A stretch of DNA of 56,653 bases from Collinsella sp. UBA6357. Its GTDB lineage: Bacteria; Actinomycetota; Coriobacteriia; Coriobacteriales; Coriobacteriaceae. This document shows, in pieces, positions 8,218 to 16,192 of the stretch. The notes beneath the pieces are model-generated. The model worked only from the letters and a program-made list of their open reading frames with translations. It searched no databases and was not told where the DNA came from. Every line of letters begins with the position of its first letter. The first letter of the stretch is position 1. The position numbers and the translations under genes are program-made. The stretch lies in assembly GCA_002437815.1 (NCBI GenBank), contig DJRP01000026.1:100214-156866 (forward strand), in the 5' to 3' direction.

Positions 8218-9303
8218 ATGAACGACGCGAACGAGCTCATCTCATTTATCGCGTCCATGTCGGGGGAGGGCAACCTGCGCGTCGAGGAGAATCTCGGCGA
8301 GGGGTATGTCCGCCTCCGCGTATCGGAAGCCGAGCGACGCCAGGCGAAGCACGATATCCAACATGTCGAGGATATTGTTATTGAGATGCTCCGCAACGCG
8401 CGCGATGCCGGGGCGACCAAGATCTATCTTGCCACGACCAAGGAGGAGGGTGTTCGCACCCTCCTTTTCCTCGATAATGGTTCCGGAGTTCCCCTGGATA
8501 TGCAAGAGCGTATTTTCGATGCCCGCGTTACCTCAAAACTCGAGAGCATGAAAATGGACCGCTGGGGCGTCCATGGACGCGGTATGGCCTTGTTTTCCAT
8601 TAAGCAAAACACCGATTTCGCTGCCGTGATAACTTCGGGCTCACAGCTTGGATCTGCTTTTAAAGTTATGGTCGATGGATCACGACTTTCAGAGCGCGTT
8701 GATCAGTCAAGTTGGCCCCAGGCTGTCAAAGATGAAACTGGTCATTACGTATGTGCGCGCGGACCGCACAACATCATCCGCTCGACATGCGAATTCGCCC
8801 TCGAGGAGATGCGTGGTTGCGATGTATACCTGGGCTCTCCCTCCGAGATAGCCGCGACGCTTCACGCCCACGCCGCCTCTAAGCTCGATACAGAGCAGTT
8901 GCTCTTTATCGACGACGAGACAGAACTGCCTGTCGTAGACCGCCTAGGACTCGCGTCGGATGCCGAGGATTTCATCCGTATCTGCAGCGGCTTGGGTTTC
9001 GATCTTTCCGAGCGCACGGCCCATCGCATTCTTTCGGGTCAGATCAAGCCTGTCAGAAGCGTCTCGGGCCGTCTGTTACGCGAACGCGACACGTCACCCA
9101 AGCAGCCTCAGGCCATCGATCTTTCCAAAGATCGTCGAGGGCTCAAGATCGCCAAGGACGATATCGATCGTTTCTCACGAGCTGTCGAACGTGATTTTTC
9201 GGATCTTGCATCCCGCTATTATCTCAATCTGGCCGGAGACCCCAAGATTCGCGTCACGCGCGACCGCATCACCGTAACGTTTGATCTTGGTAAAGAAGAA
9301 TAG
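8218..9303 (+). CDS. GHKL-family ATP-binding protein of unknown function
   Basis: The 361-residue protein carries a Bergerat-type ATP-binding fold. The N box is Glu56 to Asn60 with Ala-Arg-Asp-Ala, G1 is Asp-Asn-Gly-Ser-Gly at 86-90, and the lid motif is Gly-Val-His-Gly-Arg-Gly-Met-Ala-Leu at 117-125. No sensor, dimerisation histidine, MutL or Hsp90 domain is visible. The C-terminal half is charged and unrecognised. The ATG at 8218 follows the rny stop by one base, which implies coupled expression with RNase Y. spoVS follows after 75 bases. In Bacillus the equivalent position between rny and spoVS is held by the phosphodiesterase gene ymdB, so this protein may replace or join that role. That is inference. 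Confidence 0.75.
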   Translation: MNDANELISFIASMSGEGNLRVEENLGEGYVRLRVSEAERRQAKHDIQHVEDIVIEMLRNARDAGATKIYLATTKEEGVRTLLFLDNGSGVPLDMQERIFDARVTSKLESMKMDRWGVHGRGMALFSIKQNTDFAAVITSGSQLGSAFKVMVDGSRLSERVDQSSWPQAVKDETGHYVCARGPHNIIRSTCEFALEEMRGCDVYLGSPSEIAATLHAHAASKLDTEQLLFIDDETELPVVDRLGLASDAEDFIRICSGLGFDLSERTAHRILSGQIKPVRSVSGRLLRERDTSPKQPQAIDLSKDRRGLKIAKDDIDRFSRAVERDFSDLASRYYLNLAGDPKIRVTRDRITVTFDLGKEE

Positions 9304-9378
9304 TCGTCTTTACCATAAGACCACAGTACGATAAAGTATTTGCAGCTAGAAATGTACTTATAACGCAGGAGAACTTTC

Positions 9379-9699
9379 ATGGATTGCCTGAAGGTATCAA
9401 GTAAATCCTCGCCCGCATCCGTAGCTGGTGCTATCGCCGGCATGGTTAAAGATGGCGTACCGGTAAACATCCAATGCGTAGGGGCTGGAGCCGTCAATCA
9501 GGCCATCAAGGCTGTGGCTATCGCGCGCGGTTTTTTGATTCCCACGGGTTTCGATATCTCGTGCGCGCCGGTTTTTTCCGACATCTTGATTAATGGTGAA
9601 TCAAGAACCGCCATTCGGCTGTCCATCTATGTCCACCAGATCAATCGGTCTGCCATGGATCCCATCGAGGTCCGTGATGACGTCAAACCGGTTGCTTAA
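9379..9699 (+). CDS. spoVS: Stage V sporulation protein S family (SpoVS/Alba-like)
   Basis: The 106-residue protein has the SpoVS core: Leu-Lys-Val-Ser-Ser-Lys-Ser, Ser-Val-Ala-Gly-Ala-Ile-Ala, Ala-Gly-Ala-Val-Asn-Gln-Ala-Ile-Lys-Ala-Val-Ala, and Arg-Thr-Ala-Ile-Arg. It is longer than the 86-residue Bacillus protein by a C-terminal tail of about 20 residues. The family has an Alba-like fold and probably binds nucleic acid. Here it is in a probable non-sporulating Actinobacterium, so its role must be outside spore formation. AGGAG lies 8 bases before the ATG. Confidence 0.93.
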   Translation: MDCLKVSSKSSPASVAGAIAGMVKDGVPVNIQCVGAGAVNQAIKAVAIARGFLIPTGFDISCAPVFSDILINGESRTAIRLSIYVHQINRSAMDPIEVRDDVKPVA

Positions 9700-9758
9700 T
9701 ACCATCATCAATACGTTCTCTACTATATTCAACATCGATTCGCATAGGGTGTAACACT

Positions 9759-11129
9759 ATGGATCAGCATGCCGTGCGCGACGTACTTGCCGGAAAAACC
9801 TATTTCATCCGAACCTTCGGTTGCCAAATGAATCAACACGATTCCGAACGCGTGAGTGGTCTGCTCGATTCTTGCGGCTGTTTACAGGCAATTGATCCTG
9901 CCGGCGCCGATATCGTGGTATTTATGACCTGCTGCGTGCGCGAAGCAGCGGACACTCGCCTATACGGACAATGCAACTCTTGCAAGAGTCTTCCTGCATC
10001 GCCCTCGGGAAAACGAGTCGTTGCCGTCGGTGGTTGCATCGCGCAGCGCGATGGCGAGGGGTTACTCACCAACGTCGATAATGTCGATGTTATCTTCGGA
10101 ACCCATTCCATTGCCCATGTGGCCGAGCTCATCGCAGAGTCGTTTTTGGACAACAGTCGTCATATCCGCACCAATGAGCATGAGGATTCCGATGCCATGA
10201 GCATGCCCTGGCATCGCGAAACGCAGTACCATGCCTGGGTACCCATCATGACCGGATGCAATAACTTCTGCACCTATTGCATCGTTCCCTATGTGCGTGG
10301 ACGCGAGAAAAGTCGACCGTTCGAGGAGATCGTCGACGAGGTCACCGGTCTTGTTCGCAACGGTGTACGCGAGATCACCCTGTTGGGCCAAAATGTCAAT
10401 TCCTATGGGCGTGACCTGTTCGGAAAGCCTCGCTTTGCTGAGCTCCTTCGTGCTGTAGGCGATACCGGTGTCGAGCGTATTTTCTTCACCTCGTCACATC
10501 CAAAGGATCTGTTGCCCGAGACGATCGATGCCATTGCTGAAACGCCTGCCGTTATGCCGCAGCTTCATTTGGCCGTGCAATCCGGTTCAAGTCGCATTCT
10601 TAAAGAAATGAACCGCCGCTATACACGCGAGGATTATCTAAAACTCGTTGACGCTGTTCGAAACCGGATACCCGATATCGCCCTTTCAACCGACATCATT
10701 GTTGGTTTTCCCGGTGAGACCGAGAAGGATTTCGAGCAGACCCTTTCTCTTGCCGAGACCGTTCGCTATGCCCAGGCCTATACCTTTATCTATTCCAAAC
10801 GCGAGGGTACGCCGGCTGCAAAGATCGTTGATCCCACTCCCCATGAGGTCATTCTTGAGCGCTTCAACCGTTTAGTTAAAGTTATCGAGACTACGGCACA
10901 TGAGTACAACCAGCATGATTTGCACACCGTCGTTCCCGCACTGATCGAGGGGACCTCGAAGAAAGACGACCGTATCATCTTGGCCAAGAGCCCTAAGAAC
11001 CAGACGGTCCATGCTCCGATCCCCGATGGATACACTATCGATCAACTGATTGGCAAAATCATCGACGTGGATATCGACGTTGCCAAAACATGGTATCTAT
11101 CGGGCACCGTGGTGGGCGAACCCCGCTAA
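9759..11129 (+). CDS. miaB: tRNA-2-methylthio-N6-dimethylallyladenosine synthase MiaB
   Basis: This radical SAM methylthiotransferase modifies i6A37 of tRNAs reading UNN codons. The 456-residue protein has the MiaB start Phe-Gly-Cys-Gln-Met-Asn (C22), further N-terminal cluster cysteines near 58 and 90, the CxxxCxxC motif near 167-174 (Gly-Cys-Asn-Asn-Phe-Cys-Thr-Tyr-Cys), and a C-terminal TRAM domain. Its stop codon overlaps the miaA start (TAATG), so the two steps of ms2i6A synthesis are translationally coupled. Confidence 0.96.
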   Translation: MDQHAVRDVLAGKTYFIRTFGCQMNQHDSERVSGLLDSCGCLQAIDPAGADIVVFMTCCVREAADTRLYGQCNSCKSLPASPSGKRVVAVGGCIAQRDGEGLLTNVDNVDVIFGTHSIAHVAELIAESFLDNSRHIRTNEHEDSDAMSMPWHRETQYHAWVPIMTGCNNFCTYCIVPYVRGREKSRPFEEIVDEVTGLVRNGVREITLLGQNVNSYGRDLFGKPRFAELLRAVGDTGVERIFFTSSHPKDLLPETIDAIAETPAVMPQLHLAVQSGSSRILKEMNRRYTREDYLKLVDAVRNRIPDIALSTDIIVGFPGETEKDFEQTLSLAETVRYAQAYTFIYSKREGTPAAKIVDPTPHEVILERFNRLVKVIETTAHEYNQHDLHTVVPALIEGTSKKDDRIILAKSPKNQTVHAPIPDGYTIDQLIGKIIDVDIDVAKTWYLSGTVVGEPR

Positions 11130-12067
11130 TGGCAGAACAGCGTGCATATCAGGCTCTTGCCATCTGCGGCCCCACAGCCGTCGGCAAGAGCGATATAGCC
11201 GATGCCATCGCGCATCGCCTAGGTACAGAGGTTTTATCTTGCGATGCGATGCAGATTTATCGTGGCATGGATATCGGAACAGCAAAGATGCACCCCGATC
11301 AATGCACCGCTCCGCTTCGGTTGACGGATATCGTAGATCCCGGCGTCGCCTATTCGGCTGCGCTCTATCAGCATGACGCTCGTATCCTTGCAGACGCCCT
11401 TTTAGAACAACATCGTCTGCCGGTTTTTTGTGGCGGAACCGGGTTATATCTCAAAGCGGCTCTGGACGAGATGGAGTTTCCCTCCGGAGAGCTTGAAGAC
11501 GATCGGCGGAGTCGTTATACAAAACTTGCCGAGGAACTGGGCGACAAAGGACTCCATGACCTTTTGGAGCGGCGTGATCCCGCTTCTGCGGCCGAGATCC
11601 ACCCCCACAACGTGCGCCGCGTCATACGCGCCCTCGAAATGCTCGACGACGGTGTTTCCTATGCCGAGCAAAAGTCTCATTTTAAGGAGTCTCGAGAACA
11701 TTATCACGCACTCTGGATTGGATTGACCCGCAATAGAGAAGAGCTCTATCGACGTATCAACCAGCGTGTAGATAACATGTTTGACCAAGGATTAGTCGAC
11801 GAAGTTCAACGCCTTGTCGAATCCGGCCTCAAAGAGGCGCTGACAGCCATGCAGGCGATCGGCTATAAAGAGATTATCGATGCTTTTGAGGGTCGCTGCA
11901 GCATGTCAGAGGCGCGTGAGTTGATAAAGATGCGGTCGCGGCGCTATGCAAAGCGACAGCTTTCTTGGTTTAAACGTGATTCACGGGTTATCTGGTATGA
12001 CATGGATCAATGGACTGAAGAGGATGTTGTCGATAGCGTTATAGATAGAATCGAGTCCCCCTCGTGA
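11129..12067 (+). CDS. miaA: tRNA dimethylallyltransferase MiaA
   Basis: MiaA transfers a dimethylallyl group to A37 of tRNA, producing the substrate of MiaB. The 312-residue protein has the P-loop Gly-Pro-Thr-Ala-Val-Gly-Lys-Ser at 14-21, Asp-Ala-Met-Gln-Ile-Tyr-Arg, Gly-Gly-Thr-Gly-Leu-Tyr, and the C-terminal Arg-Arg-Tyr-Ala-Lys-Arg-Gln-Leu-Ser-Trp-Phe. The frame opens at 11090, but the ATG at 11129 overlaps the miaB stop and begins just before the P-loop. The stop overlaps the hflX GTG start. Confidence 0.95.
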   Translation: MAEQRAYQALAICGPTAVGKSDIADAIAHRLGTEVLSCDAMQIYRGMDIGTAKMHPDQCTAPLRLTDIVDPGVAYSAALYQHDARILADALLEQHRLPVFCGGTGLYLKAALDEMEFPSGELEDDRRSRYTKLAEELGDKGLHDLLERRDPASAAEIHPHNVRRVIRALEMLDDGVSYAEQKSHFKESREHYHALWIGLTRNREELYRRINQRVDNMFDQGLVDEVQRLVESGLKEALTAMQAIGYKEIIDAFEGRCSMSEARELIKMRSRRYAKRQLSWFKRDSRVIWYDMDQWTEEDVVDSVIDRIESPS

Positions 12068-13353
12068 GTCGCTTTCCCTTTGTTTCCACTACACCAGAAC
12101 CCGAACGCGCCATCCTTGTGGGTGTTGAATGGCGTGAAAACGAGTGGCCCACGAACCGGTCTTTAGACGAGCTCGAACGTCTGGCAGATACAGCCGGCGC
12201 TATTTGCGTTGCACGCATCACTCAACGTCTTGAAAAACCCTATCCCAAATCTTTTATTGGAACGGGTAAGGTCGAGGAACTCAGTGGTCTTGCGCATCGC
12301 CTGGATGCTGATGTGGTTATCTTTGATGATGACCTTACCCCATCGCAACAGGCATATCTGGAAAAAGCGGTTGGCGAGCCGATTAAAATCATCGACCGCA
12401 CCGCTCTGATTCTAGATATCTTTGGACTGCATGCACAGACTCGTGAAGGTCGTCTTCAAGTTCAGCTGGCACAGCTTCAATATCTGCTTCCTCGACTGCG
12501 CGGAATGTGGAGCCATCTTGCCAAGGAGCAGACACGCGGCGGTATCGGATCTCGTTTTGGACAAGGTGAAAGTCAGCTCGAAGTCGATCGTCGTCTTATC
12601 CGCAATAAGATCTCGGCCCTGCGACGCGAACTCAAAGAAGTCGAAAAACGGCGTGACGTTCAATCGAAAAGTCGTCTAGAATCTCCTGCGTATCGCGTGG
12701 CGCTCGCGGGTTATACCAATGCGGGAAAATCGACGTTGCTCAATACGTTGACCGGCGCCCAAGTACTATCTCAAGACAAACTGTTTGCTACGCTCGATCC
12801 TACCACCAGGGCATATCGCTTGCCAGGTGGACGAATCATGACGCTTACCGATACGGTTGGATTTATCCAAAAACTGCCGCACGGACTGGTTGATGCCTTT
12901 AAATCTACGCTTTCCGAGGTCCTGAGGGCAGATTTGATCCTCAAGGTCATCGATGCCTCAGACGAGGACCATACACGCCAGATGCATGCTGTCGATCGAG
13001 TCCTCGATGAGATCGGAGCGGGAGAGCGACCGGCACTCACCGTATTCAATAAAATCGATTTGCTCGATCCCACTGAGCGCCTTGGGTTTACGAGACGTTA
13101 TCCAGACGCCGTGCTCTTCTCGGCGCAGAAGGGGGAGGGAATCGATACGCTTACATCGCGCATCGTCCAGCAGGCGGCTGCCTCCGATGTTTTGATATCT
13201 GCGGATATCCCCTATCGTGAGGGCGCTTTAATCACGCTTGTTCATAAACAGGGGACACTGCTGCATGAAGAATATCTGGAATCCGGCGTAAGAATCGTAG
13301 CCAAGCTTCCCGAGCGTCTTGCACCCAGGATCGATCGCTATAGAACGGAATAA
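12064..13353 (+). CDS. hflX: GTPase HflX
   Basis: HflX is a ribosome-associated GTPase that splits stalled or idle ribosomes. The 429-residue protein has the N-terminal glycine-rich/coiled-coil domain with the Gly-Gly-Ile-Gly-Ser-Arg-Phe-Gly-Gln-Gly-Glu segment. The G domain has G1 Gly-Tyr-Thr-Asn-Ala-Gly-Lys-Ser near 216, G3 Asp-Thr-Val-Gly, and G4 Asn-Lys-Ile-Asp. The GTG start overlaps the miaA stop (GTGA). The 3' end overlaps the convergent DUF1624 gene by 16 bases. Confidence 0.94.
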   Translation: MSRFPFVSTTPEPERAILVGVEWRENEWPTNRSLDELERLADTAGAICVARITQRLEKPYPKSFIGTGKVEELSGLAHRLDADVVIFDDDLTPSQQAYLEKAVGEPIKIIDRTALILDIFGLHAQTREGRLQVQLAQLQYLLPRLRGMWSHLAKEQTRGGIGSRFGQGESQLEVDRRLIRNKISALRRELKEVEKRRDVQSKSRLESPAYRVALAGYTNAGKSTLLNTLTGAQVLSQDKLFATLDPTTRAYRLPGGRIMTLTDTVGFIQKLPHGLVDAFKSTLSEVLRADLILKVIDASDEDHTRQMHAVDRVLDEIGAGERPALTVFNKIDLLDPTERLGFTRRYPDAVLFSAQKGEGIDTLTSRIVQQAAASDVLISADIPYREGALITLVHKQGTLLHEEYLESGVRIVAKLPERLAPRIDRYRTE

Positions 13354-14039
13354 AACATCTCGAGAACGATAAGAATAATAGGTTGATGTAGTAGATAGAA
13401 GGGGAGAGCATGACGTCCGAGACAGGCTAGGGGCGCTATATGCTCTTTATAGATCCACTCAGGCAGAGCATGATGTGAGATAACGAATCGAGAAGAAAAA
13501 TATCCCACAAGATACATAAAGAAAAAGGGCACGAGGGGATAATAATCACCTGAAACAAAACCTGGTCCCGGCAAACCGAGCCAAGCTAGCCCAGAAATGT
13601 CATACGTGCTTTTAGGTACCGGCCAAAATAACGCGAATAACAAAAGGCATACTAAGATGCTGATTCCCGGAGGCATTTTGCGCAGCAGAGGCATAGTAAT
13701 GGCAGCAAGAAACGTTGACGCGGCCATACAGAAGATAATGCCAAAATTTACGGAATCATCAACCGAAGCGATGGTCGTCGCAACCCACACCAGCAGTGCA
13801 GCCAAGGCATATTTGACGGAACGTCGCAGATTGTCATGCGAGCACGAACACATCCATCCCGCCAGCCACAGAAACACCCAACTGATGCTCGCCCGCCAGA
13901 TATCTTGAAACATGCCCTGGACAAACCAGGGCATGGAAACGCCGTAAATATAAGCAAGATCGTAGCTTGCGTGAAATAACGCCATGGAAATCATGGTAAA
14001 GCCACGAAGCTCATCAAATAAGACAATTCGACGCTGCAT
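13338..14039 (-). CDS. DUF1624 / heparan-alpha-glucosaminide N-acetyltransferase-like membrane protein
   Basis: The 233-residue protein is almost entirely hydrophobic, with about seven predicted membrane helices. The start Arg-Arg-Ile-Val-Leu-Phe-Asp-Glu-Leu-Arg-Gly and the conserved Met-Ala-Leu-Phe-His-Ala-Ser-Tyr-Asp are the hallmarks of the HGSNAT-catalytic (DUF1624) acyltransferase family. The C-terminal Tyr-Leu-Leu-His-Gln-Pro is also typical. The substrate is unknown. Its ATG overlaps the lexA stop codon (TAATG), so it is translated from the lexA mRNA and should rise with the SOS response. It overlaps hflX at the 3' end. Confidence 0.78.
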   Translation of the reverse strand: MQRRIVLFDELRGFTMISMALFHASYDLAYIYGVSMPWFVQGMFQDIWRASISWVFLWLAGWMCSCSHDNLRRSVKYALAALLVWVATTIASVDDSVNFGIIFCMAASTFLAAITMPLLRKMPPGISILVCLLLFALFWPVPKSTYDISGLAWLGLPGPGFVSGDYYPLVPFFFMYLVGYFSSRFVISHHALPEWIYKEHIAPLACLGRHALPFYLLHQPIILIVLEMFYSVL

Positions 14040-14680
14040 TACGAGAACCGACGCATAAGAGCTACGACTTTACCCAGAATCACGGGATTTGTGGCATAGA
14101 TGGGCTCCATAGTATCGTTCTCTGGCTGCAGCCTTACGCGTCCCTGTTCCTTATAGAACGTCTTGACGGTTGCCGCCCCATCGATCATAGCCACCACGAT
14201 TTCGCCGTTCATGGCACTCTTCTGCTCGCGCACAATAATATAGTCACCGTTGAAAATACCGGCGTTGATCATCGAGCTGCCGTGAACTTCAAGAATGAAG
14301 GAGCCCTGATCAGTTGCGATTTCAGTCGGTAGCGTAAAGGTATCTTCGATATTCTGCTCGGCAAGAATGGGGATACCAGCTGCCACGCGCCCCACGAGAG
14401 GCAACGAAACCGTACCGCGCTCTTGCTGAACATCAGTTTTAGCTACCGAGACGGATGAACCGTCCTCGTTGAACAATTCGAGTGCGCGTGGTTTCGTAGC
14501 GTCACGTTTGAGTAATCCACGTGCTTCGAGCGCAGAAAGATGGGCATGAACCGTGCTGGGGGAGGAGAGACCCACAGCGGCAGCCATCTCACGCACGCTG
14601 GGGGGATATCCCTTCTCCTGTTGATACTCCTTGATGAAGTCATAGATCTGCTGCTGACGCTTGGTGATCTTTCGTGCCAT
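14039..14680 (-). CDS. lexA: LexA repressor
   Basis: LexA represses the SOS regulon and cleaves itself when RecA filaments form. The 213-residue protein has an N-terminal winged helix (residues 1-70), the Ala101-Gly102 cleavage site in Arg-Val-Ala-Ala-Gly-Ile-Pro, catalytic Ser136 in His-Gly-Ser-Ser-Met, and Lys173. The frame extends to 14797, but that would run through the operators. The ATG at 14680 with a GAAGGGA ribosome site fits the family length. Two perfect and one near-perfect SOS boxes lie upstream. Confidence 0.97.
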   Translation of the reverse strand: MARKITKRQQQIYDFIKEYQQEKGYPPSVREMAAAVGLSSPSTVHAHLSALEARGLLKRDATKPRALELFNEDGSSVSVAKTDVQQERGTVSLPLVGRVAAGIPILAEQNIEDTFTLPTEIATDQGSFILEVHGSSMINAGIFNGDYIIVREQKSAMNGEIVVAMIDGAATVKTFYKEQGRVRLQPENDTMEPIYATNPVILGKVVALMRRFS

Positions 14681-14704
14681 CGGGGATCCCTTCGTTCGAT
14701 ATAC

Positions 14705-14772
14705 AAACAAATGTTCTCTTTTTGCTTGACAGGAACAGCTGTTCGAAGATAATGATACTCGAACATTCGTTC
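14705..14772. promoter_or_regulatory. Divergent SOS control region with three LexA boxes
   Basis: The boxes are AAACAAATGTTC at 14705-14716 (one mismatch), GAACAGCTGTTC at 14733-14744 (perfect, fully palindromic) and GAACATTCGTTC at 14761-14772 (perfect). Centres are 28 bases apart, so the three sit on a similar helix face only approximately (2.7 turns). A rightward promoter TTGACA (14726-14731) with GATAAT (14748-14753) and a 16-base spacer encloses the middle box. The lexA promoter is not as clear. The nearest -10-like TATATC, read leftward, lies just beyond the first box. Confidence 0.85.
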
Positions 14773-14843
14773 CTGCGCCAGAACTATTTGTCCGCACCGA
14801 TTGATATAACGGTTCTCGTCAAAACGCACGAGAGGAGTTAGCA

Positions 14844-15251
14844 ATGAACGATATGAACACGATGGTCCATGGAAACCTTGCCCTTGCGATTGATACCGTC
14901 GCGCCTGCCGGCCGGAATGACTTTCATGTCATCGAGGGCGGTCTAAACCAGAAACGCACTCCGGCTTCACGATCCACCATTGCCGGTGCAATCGTCATAT
15001 CCCTTGTCGCTCTTGTCTTCGTCTTCGGTTTCTTTACGATCCGCAACTCCACACTTTCTGCTGCCGCAGACAACACCACGTATGAATCCATACGGGTTAA
15101 GGCTGGGGAATCATTGTGGACGCTTGCGGAACAGCATGAGGTGGAGGGCCTTACCACCCAGCAGACATCCGACCTTATCCGTTCCGTCAACCATCTACAG
15201 GCGGGCTCTCTTCAACAAGGACAGACCTTGAGAGTGCCCTCACGGCATTAA
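14844..15251 (+). CDS. LysM-domain membrane protein, probable SOS cell-division inhibitor (YneA/DivS-like)
   Basis: The 135-residue protein has a cytoplasmic N-terminus, one membrane helix at about 45-67, and an extracytoplasmic LysM domain at about 81-132 (Arg-Val-Lys-Ala-Gly-Glu-Ser-Leu-Trp-Thr-Leu-Ala). This layout and the place divergent from lexA and upstream of nrdR match YneA of Bacillus, DivS of Corynebacterium and Rv2719c of Mycobacterium. These delay division during DNA damage or alter the wall. A perfect SOS box lies in its promoter. GAGGAG precedes the ATG by 6 bases. The function is inferred from position and architecture, since such proteins share little sequence. Confidence 0.8.
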   Translation: MNDMNTMVHGNLALAIDTVAPAGRNDFHVIEGGLNQKRTPASRSTIAGAIVISLVALVFVFGFFTIRNSTLSAAADNTTYESIRVKAGESLWTLAEQHEVEGLTTQQTSDLIRSVNHLQAGSLQQGQTLRVPSRH

Positions 15252-15299
15252 AGAGCCATATGTTCGTGGTATCCTCAATGCTTGTTTCAAGGAGGTACC

Positions 15300-15743
15300 A
15301 TGCGCTGTCCCAAATGCGGCAATGAGCACACGCGCGTCATCGATTCCCGCATGCAGGAGTCCAACAACACCATCAAGAGACGTCGCGAATGTTGTTCATG
15401 CAAGTATCGATTCACGACATTCGAACGGTGCGAAGACCCCATAGAGGTCACTAAATCCGACGGTTCAACACAACCGTTCGATCGTAACAAACTGCTCGCC
15501 GGCCTTATGCGGGCCACCATCAAGCGAGATATCGATACCCAGAAGCTCAATGAGCTCATCGATGATATCGAGATTGAGCTACGGAGCCGAACCTTAACAG
15601 CCGTGTCTTCCCATGAAATTGGAGACATGGTCCTTAAAAGGTTGGAAAAGATAGACAAGGTTGCTTATATTCGCTTTGCCTCGGTCTACCGTGATTTCAA
15701 AGACGTCGATGAGTTTCTTCAAGAACTCGATAAATTGAGGTGA
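15300..15743 (+). CDS. nrdR: Transcriptional repressor NrdR
   Basis: NrdR senses ATP/dATP and represses ribonucleotide reductase genes. The 147-residue protein has a zinc ribbon with C3, C6, C31/C32 and C34, followed by an ATP-cone domain from about residue 49. AAGGAGGT precedes the ATG at 15300 by 4 bases, preferred over the earlier frame opening at 15282. The stop overlaps the dut start. Placement next to the lexA/LysM genes is the actinobacterial order. Confidence 0.96.
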   Translation: MRCPKCGNEHTRVIDSRMQESNNTIKRRRECCSCKYRFTTFERCEDPIEVTKSDGSTQPFDRNKLLAGLMRATIKRDIDTQKLNELIDDIEIELRSRTLTAVSSHEIGDMVLKRLEKIDKVAYIRFASVYRDFKDVDEFLQELDKLR

Positions 15744-16192
15744 ATGTGTTGTCCACAATCAATGTAACCATTAAAAAGCTCGATTCAACTGTCGAACTGC
15801 CTCGCTATGCCCATCCCACCGATGCTGGCTTGGATTTACGCGCTAATGAAACCTGTGAGCTCGCCCCCTTTGAGCGCCGACTCATTTCCACGGGAATCGC
15901 AATCGGGCTTCCCGATGGATACGCCGGATTTGTGCAGCCACGCAGTGGTCTTGCCATCAAGCAGGGGCTATCGATCGTAAACACGCCGGGACTTATTGAT
16001 GCCCATTATCGTGGTGAACTCAAGATCATCGCGATCAATCTTGACGCCCACAAGTCCATCCAAATCCAAAAGGGTGACCGCATCGCGCAGCTCGTGATCC
16101 AAAAGGTTCCCACGGTCAACCTCATTGAAGTCGACGAACTCGACGAAACCGACCGCGGTGCCGGAGGGTTTGGTTCCAGCGGCGTCGCTTAA
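15740..16192 (+). CDS. dut: Deoxyuridine 5'-triphosphate nucleotidohydrolase
   Basis: dUTPase hydrolyses dUTP to dUMP and keeps uracil out of DNA. The 150-residue trimeric-type enzyme shows the five motifs: Asp-Ala-Gly-Leu-Asp-Leu-Arg, Pro-Arg-Ser-Gly-Leu-Ala, Gly-Leu-Ile-Asp-Ala-His-Tyr-Arg-Gly, Arg-Ile-Ala-Gln-Leu, and the C-terminal Arg-Gly-Ala-Gly-Gly-Phe-Gly-Ser-Ser-Gly. A GTG start overlaps the nrdR stop (GTGA). The in-frame GTG at 15746 and TTG at 15749 are possible alternatives. It ends in a 4-base overlap with the convergent glycosyltransferase gene. Confidence 0.95.
   Translation: MNVLSTINVTIKKLDSTVELPRYAHPTDAGLDLRANETCELAPFERRLISTGIAIGLPDGYAGFVQPRSGLAIKQGLSIVNTPGLIDAHYRGELKIIAINLDAHKSIQIQKGDRIAQLVIQKVPTVNLIEVDELDETDRGAGGFGSSGVA

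Noticed and set aside
7233..8420. 395-codon leftward frame opposite rny
   Set aside because: Shadow of the RNase Y KH and HD domains.
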